Part shown: positions 43,598 to 55,360 of the stretch, piece after piece
How the letters are laid out: each line of letters starts with the position of its first letter
Numbering within the stretch: the first letter of the stretch is position 1
Assembly: GCA_947561585.1 (NCBI GenBank)
Contig: CANNZV010002491.1
Coordinates: 62,001 to 126,000, forward strand
Length of the DNA stretch: 64,000 nucleotides
Direction: 5' to 3'
Origin: Caprella mutica
Taxonomy: Eukaryota; Arthropoda; Malacostraca; Amphipoda; Caprellidae
Notes under the pieces: model-generated
Database searches by the model: none
What the model was told of the DNA's origin: nothing
The model's input: only the letters and a program-made list of their open reading frames with translations
Position numbers and translations under genes: made by a program

Positions 43598-44374
43598 ATA
43601 GTACATCATCACGGTGACTCTTTACTCTGATAGTACATCATCACAGTGACTCTTTTCTCTGATAGTACATCATCACAGTGACTCTTTTCTCTGATAGTAC
43701 ATCATCACAGTGACTCTTTTCTCTGATAGTACATCATTACAGTGACTCTTTTCTCTGATAGTACATCATCACAGTGACTCTTTTCTCTGATAGTACATCA
43801 TCACAGTGACTCTTTTCTCTGATAGTACATCATCACAGTGACTCTTTTCTCTGATAGTACATCATCACGGTGACTCTTTTCTCTGATAGTACATCATCAC
43901 AGTGACTCTTTTCTCTGATAGTACATCATCACAGTGACTCTTTTCTCTAATAGTACATCATCACAGTGACTCTTTTCTCTGATAGTACATCATCACAGTG
44001 ACTCTTTTCTCTGATAGTACATCATCTCAGTGACTCTTTTCTCTGATAGTACATCATTACAGTGACTCTTTTCTCTGATAGTACATCATCACAGTGACTC
44101 TTTTCTCTGATAGTACATCATCACTGTGACTCTTTTCTCTGATAGTACATCAACACAGTGACTCTTTTCTCTGATAGTACATCATCACAGTGACTCTTTT
44201 CTCTGATAGTACATCATCACAGTGACTCTTTTCTCTGATAGTAAATCATCACAGTGACTCTTTTCTCTGATAGTACATCATCACAGTGACTCTTTTCTCT
44301 GATAGTACATCATCACAGTGACACTTTTCTCTGACAGTACATCATCACAGTGACACTTTTCTCTGATAGTACAT
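43598..44374. repeat. 32-bp minisatellite array, family R1 inverted
   Basis: About 24 units of 32 bp, the reverse complement of the array at 1-648 (CTCTGATAGTACATCATCAC then AGTGACTCTTTT). Most units are identical. Confidence 0.96.
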
Positions 44375-45483
44375 CGTACAAGGAGTGGGTCAGTGTTCCG
44401 AATTATATCTCTTACACGTGCCTGAAGGTTTAATGGATTTACTAATAATATTTCAAAGGAGTTTATAAGAAAAAGTATTAAAAAGTACATAGATAACCTC
44501 TAAAATATAAATATATATATATAGAATTTATTTAAATACAATAATGAATTTGAAATAAAAATGATTATTTATAATTTAAATACAAATTAGCATTTATACC
44601 TATTTTTAGTATAAATTATTATTATTAAATTAGGTTAGATTAAAAAATATATTCATTACTCTTCACAACCAATAGGATAAAAAGTAAATTTCATTTCAAT
44701 TTCCTTTTTTCTCCATATTGTACAATATTCTTTCAAATTTACATTTTTACATCGTATGTCTTTTGTTCAAATTGTATTCGTATTAATATGAATAACTATA
44801 CATGCATCCTCTTGTCTATCATATTTTAATACTGTTTATCATTTTTTTTTCAATTAATATTTTAATACTGTATTAGCGTAGTATACACAAGGCATCCAAC
44901 ACTGTATTTATAAATGAATTTTAGGTCTATTTAATAAACCTTCTCCAACCTATATATATATATATACTTGAAAAGATATTTTATATGGTATGTTTTCTTT
45001 TTATTTCAAAATAAATACAGATATATTGAATATGTATAATTTATATTAGTAAAAGATTTGTGTTTTTTATAAAAATTCCGTTGGAAGCTTTTATTATTTA
45101 AAATCGAAAAATTCTTGGTATATTCCAATTTAAAAAAAAAAACACTTTTATTAACGTCATCAGCCGAATAAATAAAATGGCAATCTGTTCCCTAAAATAT
45201 AATACACATTCTATTATCCTTTGGTGACTCTGATTGTCATCTACGTATCTTCTACTCCCTAATAAATTGACTAACTTTGGACTTGATTCACCAAGTTAGG
45301 GAGCAACAGGAAACAATTCACCAAAGTACAAGGGACTTCAGTTGTCGTAAATTGGAGAACGACTGGAACAAACTATATGTATGTTAAAAGTATCACTATA
45401 CTGAAAACTATATTTTAACGTTCTTTTAAAGTTCGTTTTATATTAAACATAGTACAATATAAATCATCTATGAAATTCTGTAT
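44375..45483. other. AT-rich stretch, no gene seen
   Basis: Short (TA) runs at about 44507-44522 and 44951-44966. No supported gene. Confidence 0.5.
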
Positions 45484-45631
45484 AGTCCTGAGAAATGAAG
45501 TAGCCTGTATAGTTAAACAAATTTTCTTTAGTCTGCCATGAATAGCTGTCAGTTTTCTATAAATTATAGCCATATCGTGTCAGATTAAAGAAAATTAGTT
45601 TATTATACAGGCTACTTCCTTATTCAGGACT
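45484..45631. mobile_element. Hairpin MITE with ~52-bp inverted ends
   Basis: The left arm 45484-45535 (AGTCCTGAGAAATGAAGTAG...) is matched by the right arm 45581-45631 in inverted form, about 45 of 52 positions. The loop is about 45 bp. No clear target duplication; superfamily unassigned. Confidence 0.6.
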
Positions 45632-45952
45632 CTAAAATCTACATTCAACGGATTTCATTATTGAGAAGTTCTACTGCATCAATATTAATTACTAAGAATT
45701 AAATAAATTCCTATTCGTTGAAAAATTGTACTGAATTACTGTAGAAAAAAATAACGATAAGAACTCATTTAATAAGATCTACCATTTTATTGGCAACGGA
45801 ATAAATATTGCCTTCAACAAATAATGATAATATTTATTGAGAGTAAAAATATTAGAATTCAAATCTCTTAACTTTATCTAAGTTGAAGACTTTTAGGGAA
45901 CAGAAACTGAAAAGGCAACCAATTATATTATATACAACGCATAAATTGTATT

Positions 45953-46692
45953 CAATGGTATACGAATTATATAGTATATTCAATGATATACGAATTATAT
46001 AGTATATTCAATGATATACGAATTATATATTATATTCAATGATATACGAATTATATATTATATTCAATGATATACGAATTTTATATTATATTCAATGGTA
46101 TACGAATTATATATTGTATTCAATGATATACGAATTATATATTATATTCAATGATATACGAATTATATATTATATTCAATGATATACGAATTATATATTA
46201 TATTCAATGATATTCGAATTTTATATTATATTCAATGGTATACGAATTATATATTATATTCAATGGTATACGAATTATATATTATATACAATGGTATACG
46301 AATTATAATTAAATTATATACAATGGTATACGAATTATATATTATATACAATGGTATACGAATTATATATTTTATTCAATGGTATACGAATTATATATTA
46401 TATTCAATGATATACGAACTATATATTATATTCAATGATATACGAACTATATATTATATTCTATATTTATACGAATTATATATCATATTCAATGATATAC
46501 GAGTTATATATTATATTCAATGATATACGAATTATATATAATATTCAATGGTATACGAATTATATATATTATTCAATGGTATAAAAACTATATATATTAT
46601 TCAATGGTATACGAACTATATATTATATTCAATGATATACGAATTATATATAATATTCAATGGTATACGAATTATATATATTATTCAATGTT
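45953..46692. repeat. 28-bp AT-rich minisatellite array (R13)
   Basis: About 26 units of 28 bp with GATATACGAATTATATATTA and the spacer TATTCAAT. Variants ggta/gata and ttatat/aatatt alternate. The 114-codon Tyr/Ile-rich frame is a period artefact. Confidence 0.94.
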
Positions 46693-47445
46693 TATGTTTA
46701 TATCGAACCTTCTACACAATTGAAGAAATTTTAGAAAAATTAATTTACCTTAAATTTACTGTTTGAGATCATACAAAAAATTACAGAGTTTCACTAAAGC
46801 AAATAAAATAATTGTTTTGATGTATATTAAAATTTAAAGAATAAGTTTGACAAATATTAACAATTTTAACGAGGGGAAACTCACATTTTCGTTCAGATTG
46901 GAAAGAATACGTAATTTAATCGTATTTTCATTCAAATCATTCATGCCTGCAAGTTTCAAGAATACCAATTAAAATAGTATAATGATTTGAAATACAGAAC
47001 ATTTCGATAACTTGGAACCTGCTCTAGTTTATATTCTTCATCAAATAAATTATACTGAGATATAAGAAATAATGATAACATTCTCATGATAGAATTTCCT
47101 TCTGAATTCTTTCTAGTCGTGCAGAAAAGCCGCAAGATCACTGAGGAAATCCGGACTGAAAATTTCCTCAAACTGAAATAATTTAAGGAATGAAAAATAA
47201 TTGTAAACGAAAAGGAAATTAAAAGCAAACAGTAAAGATTTTGTGATTGATGAGTTAAGTTGTTCTAATTACTGAAAAAAAATTTAATTATATTTTTCTT
47301 GTTCTTAAAATATATTGACTTCAAAATAGAAAAAAACTGGTAAAATTGGGCTAACAATTAAATTAATTACTGGTAATAACAAGGAAATGTACATATCTAA
47401 TATATTTGAGTGAAGGGTCTAAGTTGTCATTTCCTCTATAGTGAA
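46693..47445. other. AT-rich stretch, no gene seen
   Basis: A 90-codon minus frame at 46956-47228 shows no domain. Confidence 0.45.
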
Positions 47446-47962
47446 TAGGGGAGAACCGGGTGAGTTCGTAAAGCGGGTGAATCCGTACAGGGCCATAAGT
47501 TCATAACTCAACACCTGTTATGTTCTAACCCGTTGAAATTTGAGTGATCCTATACATTATAATAACAATCAGTTTGAAACAAGTTTCAGCGCGTGACGGT
47601 GTAGTATGTTCCTTCGGTGAGAGGTCATATATTTTTAGCACTAAAATGTTTTTTTCTCACTACTTGAGCTAAGCCATAGTGATTACAATTTACTATCTAA
47701 AAACTTTATATGGAATAATAGTATTGACTAGGATATTCTCTACGTATATGTAAACGTTAACATATAATTAAAACTCATTAATATCCAATGTATTCCATTT
47801 TGAAAATTAAATGGCGGTGTGGGGTGTCAGCGTACAAATATATACAGTCACATTCTCCTCTGTACGTTTTCACTCCATTATGTACGAATTCACCTCTATA
47901 TTTATTTTTTATATATGCCTCGAGTATATACACGTAGAAGAACAGAACAGTATTCTTCCTGT

Positions 47963-48154
47963 GATATGGAACAGGCATATAACGTCTAGAAAAATGGAGC
48001 ATCAGTACATAAAGCTGCAAAATTGTATAAAGTTCCTCCGATGACGCTGTAAGATGCCACAAAGAGATTCAGAAACGGTTCAGAATATGATGAGCATAAA
48101 TTAGAAAAGAAAGTTTTTACTAGCGAAGTATTAAAGGACGGCGCTATTCCATAA
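47963..48154 (+). pseudogene. Relic of psq/CENP-B-type HTH of a Tigger-like transposase
   Basis: In one frame the sequence reads DMEQAYNV, stop, KNGASVHKAAKLYKVPPMTL, stop, then DATKRFRNGSEYDEHKL. The core KAAKLYKVPPMTL is the typical second and third helix of a psq-type HTH (KAAK.Y.VP..TL). Two internal stops (47987-47989 and 48050-48052) and the missing catalytic domain make it non-functional. Confidence 0.55.
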
Positions 48155-48184
48155 TATGCTGAGAATAGTTCAAATCATTATCAG

Positions 48185-48585
48185 CGCAACCGCGCCATCC
48201 ACCGACCCTGCTCATACTTCACCATCCACCGAGCCTTCTCCAACTTCACCATTCACTGAGCCTGTTCTTGCTTCACCATCCACCGAGCCTTCTCCTACTT
48301 CATTATACCAAGCCTGCTCTTGCTTCACCATCCACCTAGCCTTCTCTTACTTTACCATCCACCGAGCTTGCTCTTGTTTCACAATCCACTGAGCCTTCTC
48401 CTATTTCACCATACCGAGCCTGCTCCTGCTTCACTATCCACCGAGCCATCTCCTACTCCACCATCCTCCGAGCCATCTCCTACTTCACCATACCGAACCT
48501 GCTCCTGCTTCACTATCCACCGAGCCTGTACCTACTTCACCATCCTCCGAGCCATCTCCTACTTCACCATACCGAGCCTGTTCCT
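48185..48585. repeat. 27-bp degenerate minisatellite inside the Tigger-like element
   Basis: About 15 units of 27 bp (some shortened) with 'ccgagccttctcctacttc' and 'accatcca'. In the frame starting near 48180 the first copies read as nine-residue STEPSPTSP repeats, which suggests expansion of a linker-coding region of the dead transposase. Later indels move the frame. Confidence 0.85.
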
Positions 48586-49140
48586 GCAACAACAAAGGCA
48601 GATGACCAAGAAGGTCAATAATAACAACTGATACCCTAGAAAAAGACTTACTGAAAGAGAAACAAATTTCAAGAAAGAAAAACTCAAATTCACCAGTGAC
48701 AAAGCGTAGACTGACGATGGAAATTGACGCTCTATAATCTAGTTCGGAAGACATCGGTCCTTTTGTGATTTTTTGTTATTTCAAAAGGGCTTTAATCAAT
48801 TGTAAGGATGCGACATTCCAGAGTTTTGTAATATTTTCCATAAAGTATAAGAGATTCTTTCTGAATTTTCCTTTTTTCCCCCTTTTTTAGTACTGTACGG
48901 AGTGATACTCTGCTTGTACGAACTCACCCGCACTTCCGGGTGAATTCGTACACACGAATACATCTCATTAAAATCGGTATTAAGAGAGAACCATAAGGTT
49001 TTCATCAATTTAGTTTATAGTTATAAGCAGTTGAATACCTAAAGATTCGATAGTGAATTAGAACGAACTTGTATCCCGAATAGTTTAGGTTCTATTAGCC
49101 TTGAAAGGAAAAATGTACGAACTCACCCGGTTCTCCCCTA

Positions 49141-49835
49141 TATATTGTGTTCTCTTCCATAAAAAAACATAAAATAAAACCTCTCTTGAATCCTCTATAA
49201 TGAAGTAACCTCTATATAATGACCTAATTGTAGTTCATTATTGAGGATATCTACCAGTACAACTCGTTCATAATTTAGTTAGTCCTGTACAGTGAACGAT
49301 CCTCATTTTTAAAGTACTGAGAAATGAACTACTCAGTAATGATTTTTTAAGAACATATTTTGTGTAGTTTTCTATTCATTTTTTTCCTATGCATATCTTG
49401 ACTCTCATACATAATAGATTAAGCTCTATTATAATGAATTAAGCTCTATGTATATAATGACTTAGTTGTAGTTCATTAAAGAGGAGTTCTACTTTAGTTT
49501 CTTTACTACCCATTGTTTAATTATAAAATTAAAATCTTTGGAAAATTTAACCAAAAAAATTATTAAACTCGATTAGCATATTATGATATCAGATTTTACA
49601 TTGTTAAATTTGTAGTAATTATTAAAAACATTCCAAAGAAGTATAATACAGATGGATTTGATGTGTCAGAAGTAAATAATTACACTGCACTAAAATTTTC
49701 TTCATTTCAAATTAATTAAATTTCGATATTTTAGTAATTATTCTTACTGAAAACTTTCTATTTTAAGTCTACAGAAAGAACTAAGTATATTTTACTTAAT
49801 TGTTCATCCTAAATTATCTAACAAAAAAAACAAAT
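49141..49835. other. AT-rich stretch, no gene seen
   Basis: Degenerate direct similarity between 49185-49265 and 49430-49495 ('taatgacctaattgtagttcatta' type, read in two parts). It may be a decayed repeat. Confidence 0.4.
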
Positions 49836-49844
49836 AATGATTAA

Positions 49845-50813
49845 GGTGACCGGTATATTCCACCCCGGTATATTCCACGCCGGTAAATTCCACCCCGGTA
49901 TATTCCACCCCGGTATATTCCACCCCGGTAAATTCCACCCCACTTTACGGGTTAGGTTTGTTTAATTATTAATATTAGTCATTTACTAATATTATATACA
50001 ATACTAGGTAACTTGCATTTTCGTGGCATCAAATTGAACCTTTTGCTGGCTAATCACAAGCTGTATATTTTTCACTACACATGTGACAGAACAGCAGAAA
50101 GAAAGGTTGTGTGAACGCATTTATTAGATGAGGTATTTAGATTTTCAATCAAAAGCTGATTTTCTTCCCTATCGCCAACACAACAGCGATATTAATTGTA
50201 AGATGATGTCATATATTATTTATTGTTATATTAATTTCATTTTGAATTTGATATTTTAACTTATTGTAAAAGTGGTGGATTTTGAACAAGGCTCTTCTAC
50301 ATTTTTTTTTTTTAACCAGGAAGTTTTCGATGGGGAATTATTACACAGGGTTTTATGACTGGGAGATTATTGTCTTTTTTACATTGAGAGATTTTGATCA
50401 CGGGGAATTTGGAATTAAAATCCAAAACAGCAACTTATAAGCAAAGAGCGAATACATTGAATGGGTTGTCTCTGCCAGTCGACCCTTTCCATACCTCTTC
50501 CAACCATTCTGGTAGGAGCAGATGTGCAGTTTCATGTTGAAAAGAATTAATATCAACTTGTTCAACACGTAAGCTTTGAAATAAACATCCATTTTAAGAA
50601 TATTTGTAATTTTATTAGGATAAAATTTCAATTGACTTGAGCTACCTCTAAATATTGTCCAAATGTCTCAGGATATCGTCTGAGTTATTTCTTCATCGGT
50701 ACAAATTAGTTAACAAATGACAATCTAAAAATAAAATCTTTGAATTTTTAATATCACCCAAATGAACATTGTCACAGGGGTGGAATTTACCGGGGTGGAA
50801 TATACCTAGAACC
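49845..50813. mobile_element. Foldback-like element FB4 with perfect 9-bp duplication
   Basis: Flanked by AATGATTAA at 49836-49844 and 50814-50822. Left end GGTGACCGGTATATTCC, right end (reverse complement) GGTTCTAGGTATATTCC. The left arm 49849-49942 has six units of 'ccccggtatattccac' (16 bp). The right arm 50777-50807 has only two inverted units. The ends match FB1 (GGTAGCC.../CCTAGAACC) and FB3, defining a family. The interior has a 77-codon minus frame (50398-50631) without recognisable domain. Confidence 0.85.
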
Positions 50814-51082
50814 AATGATTAATACTTTTTTGTGAAAAAGAATACGAAGCTAATTTAATTTCCTCATTTTTCATGTTAATTTAGGTTTTATTAGCTATTT
50901 TATAGTTCTACATTCAAAATTCTTGTTTTTTTCTGAAATCATATAGGAGCAAATTTGTTTAAGAATCTACCTACAATTATGAGAATTTATCTGTATCGGG
51001 TAAAAGAACAATCTATTAATAAAACCCTATATTCTATGTCAGATAATTTCTTTAGCCTTCAGGTCTATCATCAATTTACAAG

Positions 51083-51362
51083 TACAGTGAAGACCCTGAG
51101 TTATGAAGTATTGGTTCCTTCACAACTCAGACCCACTTCATATCTCGGGTACACTAGATATTTTCTATGATTAAAATCTTTAGAAAACTATGGTCATTGA
51201 GGGATTACTTGACACAATTCTTAACGGATATCGTTTTCTATAATTTATACATAGAAAATACTTCATAACTCAGGTCCTTCATAACTCGAGTACTTCATAA
51301 CTCAGAACTTCATAACTCGAGTCCTTCATAACTCAATAATTCATAACTCAGGAGTTTCACTA
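51083..51362. mobile_element. MITE with repeated 'cttcataactcag' ends
   Basis: Left end TA-CAGTGAAGACCCTGAG, right end in reverse complement TA-GTGAAACTCCTGAG (two bases shorter). The right arm has six to seven copies of 'cttcataactcgagt' (15 bp). TA flanks and a CAGTGAA-type end suggest a Tc1/mariner-pogo MITE. Confidence 0.55.
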
Positions 51363-51811
51363 CAATTCATATGCGCTGATGCTAAAAAAATCCTCAGTTA
51401 GTATTTCCAGAAGCAATAAATGGCGTAGTTGCGGTAGATGATTTTCTTCTCCGTGCGACTGTTTCGACACTTCATTTCCTCCTGTCCGTTCGAATCGACA
51501 GCCAAAAAGTGAGGAAATAAAACCTCCAAAATGTCTTGAAATTCGATCAAAACATTCACATAAATGTGGAGGAATTTCACGTACGTTTCTCTGACATACT
51601 TTTCGCTTTATTGGATGTTTGATTCGATTTTAAAGGAGTTTGAACTGCAGAAAAAAATGTATGGAGTTTTCAACCTTTATAATAATTTAACGTTAGTATA
51701 ATTTAATTTGATTTAACGTACTTTGTGTACATTCAATATAAAGTTAATTTTATATACATTACTTTATTTAAATTCAGCGATAAAGCCCAATCAATCGACA
51801 GCTTCACCAAA
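51363..51811. other. No gene seen
   Basis: A GC-richer patch at 51410-51560 has a 60-codon minus frame without domain. Confidence 0.4.
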
Positions 51812-52430
51812 TACAGCAAAACCTCGTAATAGACCAGCCTCCTAGTAGACAAACCTCCTATTAGACCAAAATATTTTTGAAACTGTACTTGAAAAAACCT
51901 CGCACTAGACAAAACACGGTTTTTGTCACCTGACAGTTATTTTAGTGTAAATATTACAAGGAGTATTAATTACAATACTGTTTTAAAGATAATTCTCTAA
52001 TTTGAATAATGTATTATATTAATTTATGTTTTTTTTTAGGATAAAACATAAGGCAAAATTGGTTTCAGACTTGATGGTGAAGTCTGTGTTAAAAAAAATT
52101 GATGTGTAAAGTTATAGAAAACTAGATACAGTGAAGACTATTCTAATTTCATAAAATGATAATTTATTTGAAAAAATATTATATTCATTTTAATTGAAGC
52201 AAAAAATTCATTCTGTTTCTAAATGTGTTTCTCTTCAAAATTGGTATGTTAGTCACCATTAATTTGGCATTAAAGTTATCATAAACAAATAGAGCTATCG
52301 AAATGTTGAAGTCACCGCTTTACTTTTAGAGAAAACGATTTTGGTTCAGTAGGAAACTAATAAAGTGAGTTTCTTACTAGACCAAACAAACTTGGAACGT
52401 AACTCTGGTCTACTACGAGGTTTTGATGTA
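51812..52430. mobile_element. Tigger-type MITE, 615 bp, TA duplication
   Basis: TA at 51812-51813 and 52429-52430. Ends are CAGCAAAACCTCGTAATAG on the left and CATCAAAACCTCGTAGTAG (reverse complement) on the right. The subterminal motif 'ctagtagacaaa' / 'ctattagaccaaa' is repeated two to three times inside each end. CAG..AAAACCTCG ends with TA duplication are typical of Tigger/pogo. Non-coding. Confidence 0.75.
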
Positions 52431-53228
52431 GGTAGAATAAGTTTTTCAGTCGCTGGCTCTTTTTAATTGCTGTTGTAGTTAGGAGGTTATACTGCTACCT
52501 AGCTACTATGTACCTTCATTTTCTTGTCGTGTTCCATTTTTTAACTTTTATACAATAAAATGCGATGATTTAATTTAATCTAATTTAAAGTATTTTATAT
52601 ACATTAATCTGAAGTGTCGCAGCTTCACTACTTTTTATAATAAATTCATTAATAAAGCATTAGAGATAAAGAAAAAAGTGAACCCATTCTTGAAGTCCGT
52701 CCGTTACGAATTAAAGTAATTAGATATAAGCAAATTCGGTATGTATGATCCTACTACAGTAGTGAGTGGCTTGTAAGTGATGGTGGGGGAGATGAATGTG
52801 TAGGTGGTGGAAGTGAATATTGGGGAAGTGATGGTTCTAGCTGATATATAACTTAGTTTAGAAAAAAGTTGTATGGTGATATTGTCCGTAAGGCGGACGG
52901 ACTGACTGTCAGTCATAAAATACGTTAAACAGACACTCTACCAATAGCGCCTCATAAAGTTTGTGTCGGGTCAATCCGTCACAAAATGGGTTTAACAAAC
53001 TAAGCCAAATCTGTTGATTAGACCAATAACAAAACCCAATTTTTTGATTTCCCAATTCCGAGGAATTTCCACGTGTCCAGCTAGTATAACAATAATTCCA
53101 TCAATTTATATAATAAATTAAATATAGAAAATGTGAAATGAAGCCCAATTAATTGACATTATTGGTACAGTAGTTCACTATGTCAATAATAGTGTTTTTA
53201 CCAAGTGGTGAGTCAGTGGTCAAAATAT
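52431..53228. other. AT-rich stretch, no gene seen
   Basis: A 70-codon minus frame at 52704-52916 is Thr/Ser/Ile-rich without domain. No supported feature. Confidence 0.45.
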
Positions 53229-53460
53229 TATCGCGTCTTGTGGGACGGTCTAATCCATATTTTGTCTTCACGTGACTGGCAATCTGGCGTCAGTTTAATG
53301 GAGAAATGATTTAAATGAAACAAAATAAGGTTTTACACCATCTTCCAATCGCTGCAACACTTCCTCTCTCTAGAGTAGTTTATCATAACTCTATGACTGA
53401 AACAAAATAAGGTTTTAAGCTTCCTACAGTTGCTGCACAACTAGCTCTCTCCAGTATGTA
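53229..53460 (-). repeat. Dispersed 175-bp repeat, second copy with partial duplication
   Basis: 53229-53400 is the reverse complement of 10262-10440. A second partial copy of its terminal part follows at about 53394-53460 ('gaaacaaaataaggtttta' occurs at 53317 and 53399). Confidence 0.7.
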
Positions 53461-53689
53461 ATATTATTACTCTTAGTTATTACTATCTCGAAAATAGATT
53501 TCTAACGAGATTGTTATCGCTACAGAAATATTTATATTATACGTACACTTATATATCAGCTTTCAAAATACTTAATTGCAATATATATCAGTGTCAAAGT
53601 AAATAAAGTGCAAGCGTGTTTTGACTATAATAATTATATAGAATACCATGCAATAAAATATTCTACTGTAAACCTATTTACGCTTGTGA

Positions 53690-54115
53690 ATTTTTTTATT
53701 GCCATTCTTACCAGTGAAATTAGTACTCTTATTATATTATTTTATTACCATTCTTACCTATGAAATCAGTACTCTTATTATATTATTTTATTACCATTCT
53801 TACCAATGGAATTAGTACTCTTATTATATTATTTTATTGCCATTCTTACCAGTGAAATTAGTACTCTTATTATATCATTTTATTGCCATTCTTACCAGTG
53901 AAATTAGTACTCTTATTATATTATTTTATTGCCATTCTTACCAATGGAATTAGTACTCTTATTATATTATTTTATTGTCATTCTTACCAGTGAAATTAGT
54001 ACTCTTATTATATTATTTTATTGCCATTCTTACCAGTGAAATTAGTACTCTTATTATATTATTTTATTGCAATTCTTACCAATGGAATCAGTACTCTTAT
54101 TATATTATTTTAAAT
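53690..54115. repeat. 46-bp minisatellite array (R14)
   Basis: About nine units of 46 bp with GCCATTCTTACCAGTGAAAT and TAGTACTCTTATTATATTAT. Variants 'caatgg' and 'cagtga' alternate. Confidence 0.94.
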
Positions 54116-54439
54116 GTTCTGAATGGAGTTGGATTGCAGCCAAGAGATGACTGCGAACATTAAATACTTTGCTGCGTTGGAATAAATTACTAAATGTCTA
54201 CTTCTTTCGTTATATGATGATAAATAATAAATATGTCTTCTATTTTAGTGAAATTAGAATAAATTACTAAATGAATTTTTTTTAAATTGAATACTAAACT
54301 ACTAAGTATCTATTGATTTCTCACAAATGGACCGCTAACCTAACCTTTTACATTTTATGTTTTTACCGCATCATTCCGCTGAATCTAAGATAAAATATGT
54401 GAGTAACTTCAATTATTGTACCTACTGTTTAATTTATCT

Positions 54440-55360
54440 AAATGGTGGAATTTGGCAATGGTACAATTCTCATGGATGAATTTTTCACTGGTGGAATTTA
54501 ACGCTGGTGGAATTTAACGCTAGTGGAATTTAACGCTGGTGGAATTTAACGCTGGTAGAATTTAACGCTGGTGAAATTTAACGTTGGTGAAATTTAACGC
54601 TGACGGAATTTAACGCTGGTGGAATTTAACGCTGGTGGAATTTAACGCTGGTGGAATTTAACGCTAGTGGAATTTAACGCTGGTGGAATTTAACGCTGGT
54701 AGAATTTAACGCTGGTGAAATTTAACGTTGGTGAAATTTAACGCTGACGGAATTTAAGGCTGGTGAAATTTAACGCTGGTGAAATTTTACGCTAGTGGGA
54801 TTTAACGCTGGTGGAATTTAACGCTAATGGAATTTAATGCTGGTGGAATTTAACGCTGGTGGAATTTAACGTTGGTGAAATTTAACGCTGACGGAATTTA
54901 AGGCTGGTGAAATTTAACGCTGGTGAAATTTAACGCTAGTGGGATTTAACGCTGGTGGAATTTAACGCTAATGGAATTTAATGCTGGTGGAATTTAACGC
55001 TGGTGGAATTTAACGTTGGTGAAATTTAACGCTGACGGAATTTAAGGCTGGTGAAATTTAACGCTGGTGAAATTTAACGCTAGTGGGATTTAACACTGGT
55101 GGAATTTAACGCTGGTGGAATTTAACGCTGGTGAAATTTAATGCTAGTGGAATTTAACACTGGTGGAATTTAACGCTGGTGGAATTTAACGCTGGTGAAA
55201 TTTAATGCTAGTGGAATTTAACGCTGGTGGAATTTAACGCTGGTGGAATTTAACGCTGGTGATATTTAACACTGATGGAATTCAAGGCTGGTGGAATTTA
55301 ACGCTGGTGGAATTTAACACTGGTAGAATTTTACGCTGGAGGAATTTAACGCCGATGGAA
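54440..55360. repeat. 16-bp minisatellite array with 144-bp higher-order repeat (R15)
   Basis: About 57 units 'gctggtggaatttaac'. The variant 'gctgacggaatttaag' recurs at 54743, 54887 and 55031, exactly 144 bp (nine units) apart. The unit resembles the arm of FB4 ('ggggtggaatttacc'). The array may be an expanded single arm of such an element; no inverted partner is present. Confidence 0.94.

Larger units (their letters stand above)
47448..49138 (+). mobile_element. Tigger/pogo-like element with TA duplication, transposase mostly lost
   Basis: Perfect 23-bp inverted ends (47448-47470 and 49116-49138) starting GGGGAGAACCGGGTGAG, flanked by TA (47446-47447 and 49139-49140). Subterminal copies of 'cgggtgaattcgta' lie inside both ends (47474-47486 and 48907-48955). 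Inside are a helix-turn-helix relic (47963-48154), a Pro/Ser/Thr-type minisatellite (48185-48585), and a lysine/glutamate-rich open stretch at about 48627-48735 that could be the transposase C-terminus. The DDE core is absent. TA duplication, end sequence and HTH type fit the pogo/Tigger group. Confidence 0.75.

Noticed and set aside
43598..44374. CRISPR array
   Set aside because: Units are contiguous 32-bp repeats without unique spacers, and the sequence is eukaryotic. The same holds for all other arrays here.
46179..46523. 114-codon Tyr/Ile-rich frame
   Set aside because: Product of the 28-bp AT-rich array R13.
48156..48631. Mucin-like Ser/Thr/Pro gene
   Set aside because: The STEPSPTSP reading holds for only a few units before indels change the frame, and it lies inside a TA-flanked Tigger-like element next to a dead transposase.
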